A stretch of DNA of 64,000 nucleotides. It comes from Streptomyces sp. AP-93 (GTDB lineage: Bacteria; Actinomycetota; Actinomycetes; Streptomycetales; Streptomycetaceae). Positions within the stretch are counted from its first letter, which is position 1. Each line of letters opens with the position of its first letter. This document shows, one piece after another, positions 1 to 8,112 of the stretch. The translations under genes were made by a program, and so were the position numbers. The stretch lies in NCBI RefSeq assembly GCF_022808175.1, contig NZ_JALGBX010000004.1:145446-209445 (forward strand), given 5' to 3'. The notes below the pieces were generated by a model that saw nothing but the letters and a program-made list of their open reading frames with translations, was not told the DNA's origin and did no database searches.

Positions 1-983
<983 letters not shown>

Positions 984-1136
984 GGTCCGGGGTCCTCTGA
1001 ACGGTCCCCGTTCGGCCGTCGGGGGCCAACCGGGTCGGGCCTGCGTGTGCCTGCCGTCCCGGCGGCCCGTACCCCCCAACAATCGCCTCGGTCAGGACGT
1101 ACGGACGCGTCCGAACGGCACCGAGGGGTACGACGG

Positions 1137-1988
1137 ATGGACAGAGCAGGACTTCCGCCTCGCAGGTTCGTGCTGACGGGCGGCCTCACGGCCGCCGCGG
1201 CCCTGCTCACGGGGTGCTCGGCGAAGACCGCCCCGAAGGCGACGACCGCCGCGCCGGAACCTCGGCCGAGCACCCCCGAAGGCGCGTACAGCCGCCTGAT
1301 GGAGGGCAACAAGCGCTGGGTGAGCGGCAGCCTCAACCACCCCGACCGGGATCCGGACCGGCGCGAGCTGGTGGCGCAGGCGCAGGATCCGTACGGCGTG
1401 ATCCTGGCGTGCATCGACTCCCGGGTGCCGCCGGAGCTGCTCTTCGACACCGGGCTCGGCGACCTGTTCGTGCTGCGCACGGGCGGGCAGGCGGTCGGTC
1501 CGGTGGTGACCGGGTCGGTGGAGTTCGGGCCGATGACGGCGGGCACCCCGCTGGTCATGGTCCTCGGGCACCAGCGCTGCGGGGCCATTGACGCCTCGTA
1601 CAAGGCGTTGCGGGACGGCGAACCGCTGCCCGGCAACCTGCAGGCGATCGCCAAGGCGCTGGTGCCGGCGTACGAGCTGACGGTCAAGGACCCGGGCGCC
1701 GACCCGGTCGACACGATGATCCGCAATCAGATCAAGGTGACGGCGGAGGAGCTGCGGGCCAACAGGGATCTGGCGCCCCTGGTGCGGAAGGGCTCGCTGT
1801 CCGTGGTCGGCGCGTACTACTCGCTGGACACCGGCCAGGTGGAGGTCCTGACCGGGGCGCCGACGGGCAGCGCTTCCGCCGGCCCGTCGCCATCGGCGTC
1901 CGCGTCCCCATCCGGATCCGCGTCCCCGTCCGGATCCGCGTCCCCGTCGGAGTCTGCTTCCGTCAGTCCGTCGCCCGACGCCTCCTGA
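1137..1988 (+). CDS. Lipoprotein beta-carbonic anhydrase
   Basis: Beta-class carbonic anhydrase (CO2 to bicarbonate) of 283 residues, probably anchored outside the membrane. The ATG at 1137 is preceded by a GAGGGG ribosome-binding site, whereas the open frame starts earlier at 1047 with no site. The N-terminus has RRF followed by a hydrophobic stretch and a lipobox ending at Cys27 (LLTGC), which suggests a Tat or Sec lipoprotein. The zinc-site residues are present: Cys92-x-Asp94-Ser-Arg96, then His145 and Cys148 in GHQRCGA. The last 40 residues are a Ser/Pro/Ala-rich low-complexity tail encoded by repeated GGATCCGCGTCC-like units. Most beta-carbonic anhydrases are cytoplasmic, so an exported one is less common, though such forms occur in actinomycetes. 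Neighbours give no pathway. Confidence 0.9.
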   Translation: MDRAGLPPRRFVLTGGLTAAAALLTGCSAKTAPKATTAAPEPRPSTPEGAYSRLMEGNKRWVSGSLNHPDRDPDRRELVAQAQDPYGVILACIDSRVPPELLFDTGLGDLFVLRTGGQAVGPVVTGSVEFGPMTAGTPLVMVLGHQRCGAIDASYKALRDGEPLPGNLQAIAKALVPAYELTVKDPGADPVDTMIRNQIKVTAEELRANRDLAPLVRKGSLSVVGAYYSLDTGQVEVLTGAPTGSASAGPSPSASASPSGSASPSGSASPSESASVSPSPDAS

Positions 1989-2001
1989 CGGTCGGATCCG
2001 G

Positions 2002-2952
2002 TCAGCCGGCGGCAGCTGTCGCGACGGCGTCGACCTCCGCCAGGAGTTCGGCGTCGAGCGGCCGGTCGGCGACGGCCGCGTTGGCCCGTACCTGCTCGGC
2101 CGAGGTGGCGCCCGCGATGACGGAGGCGCAGCCGGGCTGGGCGGAGAGCCAGCCGATGGCGAGTTCCAGGACGGTGCGCCCGTGCTTGTCGGCGAGCGCC
2201 GCCAGGGCTTCCACGATGTCGAGGCGCTCGTCGGTGAGGTAGGCGTCGCGCCCTTCGAGGCGGGAGCCCGCGGGGACGGGGGCGCCCCGGCGGATCTTTC
2301 CGGTCAACAGCCCGTTGGCCAGCGGGAAGTACGGCAGCACGCCGACTCCGTAGTGGAGGGCGGCCGGGACGAGCTCGCGCTCCGCCGACCGCTGGAGCAG
2401 CGACCATTCGTTCTGGGCCGATACGAAGGGTGCCGCGCCGGTCTCGCGGGCCACGTGGGCGGCTTCGGCGAGCTGCCAGCCGCTGAAGTTGGAGTGGCCG
2501 ATGTAGCGGATCTTGCCCTCGGTGACGAGTTCGGTGAGCGCGGCGAGCGTCTCGGCCACGGGAACGGCCGGGTCGGGGCTGTGGAGTTGGTAGAGGTCGA
2601 TGTAGTCGGTGCCCAGGCGGGTCAGGGACGCTTCGACCGCGCGCCGGATGTAGGCGCGGCCGGCACGGGAGCCCGCGGCGGGACCGTAGCCCATGTCCAC
2701 GCCGTCGTAGCCGAACTTGGTGGCGAGGACGACGTGGTCCCGGCGTCCCTTGAGGGCCTCGCCGAGGTGGGTCTCGGAGCCCCCGGCGCCCCCGTAGATG
2801 TCGGCGGTGTCGAGGAGGGTGATGCCCGCGTCGAGGGCGGCGTCCACGACGGTGCGGGTGGCCCGGGCGTCGAGGCGGCCGCCGAAGTTGTTGCAGCCGA
2901 GCCCGATCGCCGAGACCTGAAGACCTGAACTGCCCAGGGAGAGATGGCGCAT
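2002..2952 (-). CDS. Aldo/keto reductase
   Basis: NAD(P)H-dependent aldo/keto reductase of 316 residues, cytoplasmic, with unknown carbonyl substrate. The family tetrad is intact: Asp48 and Tyr53 in DTADIYG, Lys79 in ATKFGY and His124 in YQLHSPD. The C-terminal cofactor-binding part contains SVIAGATSAEQVRAN. The start MRHLSLGSSG is chosen because a GGAGG lies about ten bases upstream and it matches the family N-terminus. The open frame extends about 110 codons further upstream, but that part shadows the divergent regulator. It is divergent from the DeoR/LacI hybrid regulator at 3141, with about 190 bp between them, so it is a plausible target of that regulator. Confidence 0.92.
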   Translation of the reverse strand: MRHLSLGSSGLQVSAIGLGCNNFGGRLDARATRTVVDAALDAGITLLDTADIYGGAGGSETHLGEALKGRRDHVVLATKFGYDGVDMGYGPAAGSRAGRAYIRRAVEASLTRLGTDYIDLYQLHSPDPAVPVAETLAALTELVTEGKIRYIGHSNFSGWQLAEAAHVARETGAAPFVSAQNEWSLLQRSAERELVPAALHYGVGVLPYFPLANGLLTGKIRRGAPVPAGSRLEGRDAYLTDERLDIVEALAALADKHGRTVLELAIGWLSAQPGCASVIAGATSAEQVRANAAVADRPLDAELLAEVDAVATAAAG

Positions 2953-3055
2953 CCTTTTCGTTCCTCCGCACTCGTCCGGCACATGATCGACCGAACGGCA
3001 GTCTAGGTCGTCCTGGATCGCCGCAGGCCTCCTGGAGCGAGCGGGCTGGTTGCCT

Positions 3056-3084
3056 GATGCGATCGAATCGATCGTTTCGGTTTC
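3056..3084. promoter_or_regulatory. Candidate operator in the aldo/keto reductase-regulator divergent region
   Basis: The divergent spacer holds the self-complementary core CGATCGAATCGATCG followed by TTTCGGTTTC. A symmetric AT-containing site stands out in this GC-rich spacer and lies where a regulator would control both directions. Assignment to the adjacent regulator is inference. Confidence 0.35.
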
Positions 3085-3140
3085 TGTGGTGAAATCGAGC
3101 CGCACGCGCACCACGGACCACGCAGACCGCAGGGGGATCC

Positions 3141-4241
3141 TTGAGACCGCATGTCGACCAGCGCCAGGCCCGGGTGCTCGCCCTCGTCCGAGCCCGGGGC
3201 AGTGCGCGTGTCGTGGACCTCGCCGGGGAGCTGGGCATCTCCCCCGTGACCCTGCGGCGGGACGTCGAGGCGATGGCGGCACGGGGCGAGATCCGGCGGA
3301 TGCACGGGGTGATCAGCCGGCTGGAGTCCGTCCCGGCGGACGCGGCACCCGGCGCCACGGGCCCGGACCCGGCCACGGGCCGGGGCGCTGGCGCTCTGGT
3401 GATCGGGATGGTCGTGCCGACCACCGAGTACTACTACGCCGATGTCGTACGGGGTGCCCGCGAGGTGGTCGAGGCGCGGGGCGCGCGGCTCACCGTGGGG
3501 CTGACCCGGTACCTGGCGGGCGAGGACCGCACCCAGGCGGACCGGTTGCTCTCCACGGGGGCCGACGGACTGCTGCTGACCCCGAACTGGGAGGCCGGAG
3601 CGCCCGGACCCGGCGAAGGCGCGTGGACGGCCGAACTCCCGGTGCCGACCGTCCTGGTGGAGCGGTGGGCACCGCCGGGGCATCCGGCGGCCTCCCTGGA
3701 CCGGGTGGCCTCCGACCACGCGGACGGCGCGGCGCAAGCGGTGCGGCACCTGGCGGAACTGGGGCACAAGCGGATCGCACTGGCCAGCCGGGAGACCCCC
3801 ACGTCGGGGCGGCTGCGGACCGGCTTCGCGGCGGCCGTGGCCTCGCTCGGGCTGGAGCCGGCGCCTGCGTGGCCTGCGGCCGGGGCGGCGTCGCTCGCGG
3901 AGGCGGAGGCTTTCGCGCGGACCCTGGACTACTTGTGCGCGGCGGTGGCCGACGGGGGTGTGACCGCCGCCTTGATCCACAGCGACACGGACGCGATCAT
4001 GCTGATCCCGCGGCTCCAGGCGCGGGGAGTGCGCGTGCCCGAGGACCTGGCGGTGATCACGTACGACGACGAGGTGGCCGAGTTGGCCGACGTACCCCTG
4101 TCGGCGGTGGCGCCGGCCAAGCACGAGGTGGGCGCGCGGGCGGCCGGAATGCTGCTGGACCGGCTGCACGACCGCGGGGCGGGCCGCGACGGGCCGCGGC
4201 AGCATCTGGATCTGCTTCCCCGGCTGACCGTCCGGCCGTAG
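3141..4241 (+). CDS. DeoR-type HTH / LacI-type sensor hybrid transcriptional regulator
   Basis: Predicted sugar-responsive DNA-binding regulator of 366 residues. The N-terminus (about residues 5-58) is a DeoR-like winged helix: QARVLALVRARGSARVVDLA, LGISPVTLRRDVEAM and GEIRRMHGV. From about residue 85 it continues as a periplasmic-binding-protein-like LacI/GalR sensor with VIGMVVPTTEYYYADVVRG, SDHADGAAQAVRHLAELGHKRIAL and VITYDDEVAELADVPLSAV. This arrangement is typical of a small actinobacterial regulator class. The start is TTG at 3141 with AGGGGG eight bases upstream; there is no closer ATG. It is divergent from the aldo/keto reductase, so autoregulation and control of that gene are likely. 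The ligand is unknown. Confidence 0.88.
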   Translation: MRPHVDQRQARVLALVRARGSARVVDLAGELGISPVTLRRDVEAMAARGEIRRMHGVISRLESVPADAAPGATGPDPATGRGAGALVIGMVVPTTEYYYADVVRGAREVVEARGARLTVGLTRYLAGEDRTQADRLLSTGADGLLLTPNWEAGAPGPGEGAWTAELPVPTVLVERWAPPGHPAASLDRVASDHADGAAQAVRHLAELGHKRIALASRETPTSGRLRTGFAAAVASLGLEPAPAWPAAGAASLAEAEAFARTLDYLCAAVADGGVTAALIHSDTDAIMLIPRLQARGVRVPEDLAVITYDDEVAELADVPLSAVAPAKHEVGARAAGMLLDRLHDRGAGRDGPRQHLDLLPRLTVRP

Positions 4242-4572
4242 CCGGGGATACGAGCCCGGGACGCGAGCCCGGGATACGAGGCGCGGGATGCGTACCCAAG
4301 CGCCCGTTCCTCGTGTGCGTTTCGATCGGATTGCGCATTCACCCTTGACTACATGATCGTCCGCACAAAAGGATGAGTTTCGCGAACACCTCAGGGGCCG
4401 CCTCTTTGGGGAGCGGCGGCCCCGGGACAATCCACCCCGTGGGGACCGGCTCGCTCCCGCCCACGCCGCACCGTTGCCGACCGCCCACCGTTCACGACCC
4501 CGTGTCGTTCCCGGCGCCGCGGCCGGGGTTTGTGACCATCGGGACTCCGGATCTCACCGCAGGAGCCGTCAA
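4242..4572. other. Intergenic region with GGGATACGAG-like repeats and a possible promoter
   Basis: About 330 bp without a gene. The first 50 bp carry imperfect repeats of the type GATACGAGCCCGGGA and GGCGCGGGATGCG, possibly forming a terminator for the upstream regulator. A TTGACT at about 4346 resembles a -35 box facing the downstream dehydrogenase, but no good -10 was found at 17-18 bp. Nothing else recognised. Confidence 0.4.
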
Positions 4573-6195
4573 GTGACCCACCCCGTCTCCCACTCCGCCC
4601 CCTCCCCTCTCACACCGCCCCGCCGGCCGGTCACCGTGCTCGCCATGAGCTCCGGGACCCGGGATGCCGTCCTCGGCGACCGGATCCTTCCGGAGCTGGT
4701 CCGGGTCGCCGATGTGGACCCCGGGTTTCTCGTCACCGACTTCGGCGCCGCCTGCTCCGAGGAGGCCCTGCGGCAGCGACTGGCCGTGGCCGAGGTCCTG
4801 TTCACCGGGTGGGGCTGCCCTCCGCTGGACGCGCGGGCGCTGGAGCTGATGCCGGACCTCCGCGCGGTCGTGCATGCGGCCGGCAGCGTCAAACACCATG
4901 TCACCCCGGCCTGTTGGGAGCGGGGCCTGCTGGTCTCCAGCTCCGCCGCCGTGAACGCGCTGCCGGTCGCCGAGTACACGCTCGCCGCCATCCTGTTCGC
5001 CAACAAGCGGGTCCTGGACTCCGCGCACGCCTACCGGGCCGCCCGCGGCCACGTCGACCCGCTGCGGCACTATCCCGCCGTCGGCAACTACCGCCGTACC
5101 GTCGGCCTGGTCGGCGCCTCCCTCATCGGCCGGCGCGTACTGGAGCTGCTGCGCCCCTTCGACCTGCGGGTGCTCGTGCACGATCCGTACGCCGATCCGG
5201 CCGAGCTCGCCGCCCTCGGTGCCGAGGCCGTCACCCTGGACGAACTGCTCTCCCGCAGCGACGTGGTGAGCCTGCACGCTCCCGAGCTGCCGCAGACCCG
5301 CCGGATGCTGGACGCGTCCCGACTGGCCCTGATGCCGGACGGGGCCACCCTCGTGAACACCGCGCGCGGCTCGCTCGTCGACACCGCGGCGCTGACCGAG
5401 GAGTTGGTCTCGGGGCGGCTGCACGCCGTGCTCGACCACACCGAGCCTGAGCTGCTGCCCGCCGGCTCCCCGCTGTACGACCTGCCCAACGTGCTGCTCA
5501 CCCCGCACGTGGCCGGCTCCCTGGGCGGGGAGCTGGACCGGCTGGCGGCCTCGGCCGTCGAGGAACTGGAGCGCTACGCCCGGGGCCTCGGCTTCCGCCA
5601 CACCGTCGGACCGGGCCCAGCTCGGCTACTCGGCCTAGGGTCTGCTGCGAAGGCCTGGTCCTCGAAGGGGACGAATCCGGCAAGCGACGTCCAGTCCAGG
5701 GGATGCACGATCGTGGCTAGGCGTGCGGGAAGGGATGCTGCTGGCGTCCCTTCCCGCATGCCTTCACGGTCGTCACTTAACGCGCGCGCCCGAAGCCCGG
5801 CGCGCACTGGTCCCACCCGATCAGCCACGCAATGCGCCGTCGGCGGCCGTTGGTCGAACGAGTCCGTTCCGGACGTCCGGTCGCCCGTGTCACGGCCGGG
5901 AGGGGCATATCGCGGGCCACCGCCCATCGGGCCTGTCGTCACACTCCCGTCTGCCTCGGGCGACGACGGGAGCGTGACGACGGGCCTTAGGCCGCCGCGC
6001 GGATCAGCCGCTCCAAGTGCTCCCGGCCCGGGCCGAGCCGCTCCGGCAGGTCGCTGGCGCCGGGATACCAGCGTTTCTCGTACTCCCAGCAGAGCCAGCC
6101 CCGCGAGGGCAGCAGGGCCACCGCCTCGGCGAGGGGCAGCGCTCCTCCGCCGAGCCCGAGCGGGGTCAGCTCGTGCGCGGACGCCACGTCCTTGA
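4573..6195 (+). CDS. D-isomer-specific 2-hydroxyacid dehydrogenase with aberrant C-terminal extension
   Basis: NAD-dependent 2-hydroxyacid dehydrogenase. GTG at 4573 has AGGAG seven bases upstream. Recognisable domain order: catalytic half (about residues 20-120), Rossmann half with GLVGASLIGRR (178-188), the NAD acidic turn VHDPYAD, catalytic Arg265 in VNTARGS, a Glu near 291 and His312 in LTPHVAGS. Family similarity stops near residue 346 (FRHTVGP, about 5610), where proteins of this class normally end within ten residues. Here the frame runs on for roughly 190 Arg/Ser/Pro-rich residues through palindromic DNA, and ends only inside the oppositely oriented gene at 5987. I read this as loss of the original stop by an insertion or recombination event. 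The core may still be functional, or the gene may be decaying. Confidence 0.7.
   Translation: MTHPVSHSAPSPLTPPRRPVTVLAMSSGTRDAVLGDRILPELVRVADVDPGFLVTDFGAACSEEALRQRLAVAEVLFTGWGCPPLDARALELMPDLRAVVHAAGSVKHHVTPACWERGLLVSSSAAVNALPVAEYTLAAILFANKRVLDSAHAYRAARGHVDPLRHYPAVGNYRRTVGLVGASLIGRRVLELLRPFDLRVLVHDPYADPAELAALGAEAVTLDELLSRSDVVSLHAPELPQTRRMLDASRLALMPDGATLVNTARGSLVDTAALTEELVSGRLHAVLDHTEPELLPAGSPLYDLPNVLLTPHVAGSLGGELDRLAASAVEELERYARGLGFRHTVGPGPARLLGLGSAAKAWSSKGTNPASDVQSRGCTIVARRAGRDAAGVPSRMPSRSSLNARARSPARTGPTRSATQCAVGGRWSNESVPDVRSPVSRPGGAYRGPPPIGPVVTLPSASGDDGSVTTGLRPPRGSAAPSAPGPGRAAPAGRWRRDTSVSRTPSRASPARAAGPPPRRGAALLRRARAGSARARTPRP
5634..5929. other. Foreign-looking segment at the dehydrogenase 3' end
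   Basis: This stretch lies between the end of dehydrogenase similarity and the palindrome at 5930. It contains an inverted repeat of 15 bp arms (5721-5735 with 5747-5761, one mismatch) whose arms read GCGGGAAGGGA. On the minus strand a 60-residue open stretch begins at the ATG near 5760, with no family I recognise. It looks like the remnant of a mobile or recombined segment. Confidence 0.4.
5930..5986. repeat. Long palindrome, copy A (family with 21647-21713)
   Basis: Inverted repeat with 22-bp arms, two mismatches and a 13-base spacer. The left arm contains CCTGTCGTCACACTCCCGTC. It abuts the TAA stop of the minus-strand isomerase gene at 5987, so it may act as a bidirectional terminator. 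The near-identical copy B at 21647 shows that it is a dispersed element and not a locally evolved hairpin. Confidence 0.85.
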
Positions 6196-6775
6196 CCTGC
6201 GTGTACCCCAGGTGCCCGGCGAGTGCCCGGCTCGACTCGGCCGGCGACTCTCCCCCGAGCCAGGTGTGCAGTACGTCCCACAGCGCGCCCGCGCCCGGAT
6301 GCGCGACCCGGTCGAGGACCCGGGCCGTGGCGGTCGCGGTGCGGTGCGAATCGTGGGTCTCCAGCAGGATCCGCACCCCGTGCCGCTCGGCGAAGGGGGC
6401 TGCGGCCCGGAGCCTGCGGACCGCCTGCTCGTCGGCTTCGGCCGGGGGCAGGTCACCGCCACCGGGGAAGACCCGTACGTAGGGGGCTTCGAGGTCGGCG
6501 GCGAGCCGGATCAGGGCCTGCACCTCGGCGAGGACAGGCTCGTCGGGGCCGGGCGCGGCCACCCGGGCGTAGCCCGCGACTCCCAGGACGGCGACGCCGG
6601 CGGAGGTCAGGGTGCGCAGTCCGGCCGTGCGGTCGCCGGCGGGGCTGTCGGGGTGCAGGGGTTCCTCGGGGTGGGCCCGTAGTTCGAGGCCCTCGTAGCC
6701 GTGCGTGGCGGCGAGCTCCGCGCTGCGCTCCAGCGGGGTGCCGGGCAGGCCGAGGGTGGAGAAGGCGAACCTCAC
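5987..6775 (-). CDS. Sugar phosphate isomerase/epimerase-like TIM-barrel protein
   Basis: AP-endonuclease-2 superfamily (xylose isomerase-like TIM barrel) protein of 262 residues. It probably acts as a sugar or cyclitol isomerase, epimerase or dehydratase in the cytoplasm. Family landmarks are FSTLGLPG at the N-terminus, GYEGLELR, PYVRVFPGG, ILLETHDSH with an acidic metal-ligand candidate, ALWDVLHTW, TQVKDVA and a final WLCWEYEKRWYP. The start is GTG overlapping the TGA of the upstream LacI gene (GTGA), so the two are translationally coupled. It belongs to the LacI-controlled cluster and is the second of two TIM-barrel proteins there; the other is at 10415. The exact substrate cannot be told from sequence. 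Confidence 0.85.
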   Translation of the reverse strand: MRFAFSTLGLPGTPLERSAELAATHGYEGLELRAHPEEPLHPDSPAGDRTAGLRTLTSAGVAVLGVAGYARVAAPGPDEPVLAEVQALIRLAADLEAPYVRVFPGGGDLPPAEADEQAVRRLRAAAPFAERHGVRILLETHDSHRTATATARVLDRVAHPGAGALWDVLHTWLGGESPAESSRALAGHLGYTQVKDVASAHELTPLGLGGGALPLAEAVALLPSRGWLCWEYEKRWYPGASDLPERLGPGREHLERLIRAAA

Positions 6776-7899
6776 GGACGGCCCCCTTCGGTGGCGGCGG
6801 ACGGTCCGGCGGCGGACGGTCCCGCGGCGGGCCGTCCGGCGGCGGGCGGCGGCGCGGTGGAGGCGCGCACCGTCAGCTCGGCCGGCAGCGTGGTGATGCC
6901 GCCGGGGGGCAACGCTCTGCGGCCCGTGACGAGCTGGGCCGCGAGCACCCCGGCCTCCCGCAGCGGCACCCGGACGGTGGTGAGGGCGGGGGCCGTGTCG
7001 ACACAGACGGGCAGGTCGTCGAAGCCGGCGACGGAGACGTCCTCGGGTATCCGCAGGCCCGCCTCGCGCAGGGCCGCGGCGACCCCGGTGGCGACGGTGT
7101 CGTTGGCGGCGGCCACGGCGGTGAAGGGCGCTCCGCGGCGGAGCAGTTCACGGGTGGCGTCGTATCCGGCGGAGCGCTCGAACCCCGCGTGCACGGTGAG
7201 GCCGGCACAGAGCGCGGGCAGTGCGGGGTCGTGGTCGCGCAGGGCGTCCTGGTGTCCGGCGAGGCGCTCCCGGGTGGTGCTCAGTCCGGGCGGGCCCGCC
7301 ACGTAGGCGATGTGCCGGTGGCCGAGCGTCAGCAGGTGCTCGGTGAGCCGGAAGGCGCCGCCCCGGTCGTCGAACATGACGGTGGCGACGGGGAGTCCGG
7401 CGGGCATGGGCAGCGGGGGCCGCCCGCACAGCACCACCGGGGCTCCGGTGGCCGCGATGCGGGCGAGGCGGGCGGCGAGCGCCCGGGTGTGCTCCGGCTC
7501 CTCCACGGCGCCGCCGGTCAGGACGACCCCGCCGGCCCGCTGGCCCTCCAGGAGGGCAAGGTAGTCGAGCTCGGCGGCCGGGACCCCCTCGGTGTTGCAG
7601 ACGACGGCGAGCCGGCGCGCACCGGCGTGTCCGCCGGGGGCCAGGGCGCTCTGCAGGGATCCGGCGAGGATGCCGAAGAAGCTGTCCGCGACATCGTGCA
7701 CGAGGACGCCGATCAGGTCCGAGGTCGCGGCGGCGAGGGCCCGCGCGGGGCCGTTGGCGATGTAGCCGAGGTCCTCGACCGCTTGCTCCACGCGGGTCCT
7801 GGTGCCGCCCGCCACCGGGTATCCGCCGTTCAGTACGCGCGAGACCGTGGCGGGCGATACGCCCGCGTGCGCCGCCACTTCGGCGAGTGTGACCGCCAT
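6772..7899 (-). CDS. LacI-family transcriptional regulator
   Basis: Cytoplasmic sugar-sensing repressor of 375 residues. The N-terminal LacI helix-turn-helix and hinge are clear (VTLAEVAAHAGVSPATVSRVLN at residues 3-24), followed by the sensor domain with IGVLVHDVADSFFG, VFDDRGGAFRLTEHLLTLGH-type and VSVAGFDDLPVCVDTAPALT segments. The last 25 residues are a Pro/Ala/Gly repeat (AAGPSAAGPSAA) encoded by short tandem repeats. Two adjacent ATGs exist. The second (7899) is preferred, because AAGGAGG lies five bases before it but only two before the first (7902). It overlaps the isomerase downstream and is divergent from the Gfo/Idh gene. The spacer carries two GAAAGCGCTTTC sites typical of LacI-family operators, so it very likely controls both arms of the cluster. 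Confidence 0.93.
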   Translation of the reverse strand: MAVTLAEVAAHAGVSPATVSRVLNGGYPVAGGTRTRVEQAVEDLGYIANGPARALAAATSDLIGVLVHDVADSFFGILAGSLQSALAPGGHAGARRLAVVCNTEGVPAAELDYLALLEGQRAGGVVLTGGAVEEPEHTRALAARLARIAATGAPVVLCGRPPLPMPAGLPVATVMFDDRGGAFRLTEHLLTLGHRHIAYVAGPPGLSTTRERLAGHQDALRDHDPALPALCAGLTVHAGFERSAGYDATRELLRRGAPFTAVAAANDTVATGVAAALREAGLRIPEDVSVAGFDDLPVCVDTAPALTTVRVPLREAGVLAAQLVTGRRALPPGGITTLPAELTVRASTAPPPAAGRPAAGPSAAGPSAATEGGRP

Positions 7900-7970
7900 C
7901 ATCCCCTCCTTCCGATCCGTCCCGGGTCATCGTCTCACCCGGTGTGTGGATCTCCATACTCGCCGATGAA

Positions 7971-7982
7971 GAAAGCGCTTTC
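7971..7982. promoter_or_regulatory. LacI-family operator 1 (GAAAGCGCTTTC)
   Basis: Perfect 12-bp palindrome with the central CG typical of LacI-family operators, followed by TAT. It lies about 70 bp from the regulator start and is identical to operator 2. Confidence 0.85.
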
Positions 7983-8038
7983 TATCACTCGTTAGAGTCT
8001 TGCACCGCGGCATCGGGCGGCCCTAGCCTGATCGAAGA

Positions 8039-8050
8039 GAAAGCGCTTTC
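8039..8050. promoter_or_regulatory. LacI-family operator 2 (GAAAGCGCTTTC)
   Basis: Second perfect copy, with the same TAT extension. It is 68 bp from operator 1 (about six and a half helical turns) and 63 bp before the Gfo/Idh start. The pairing suggests simultaneous or looped repression of both divergent transcripts. Confidence 0.85.
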
Positions 8051-8112
8051 TATCCGGCCTTCTCGGTCACTCGGCACAAGGAACACGCAACAAGACGAAG
8101 GAGGGGGACACC

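Noticed and set aside
4474..4572. Upstream ATG at 4474 as the start of the hydroxyacid dehydrogenase
   Set aside because: GTG at 4573 has AGGAG at ideal spacing, and the 33 extra codons are Arg/Pro-rich without family similarity.
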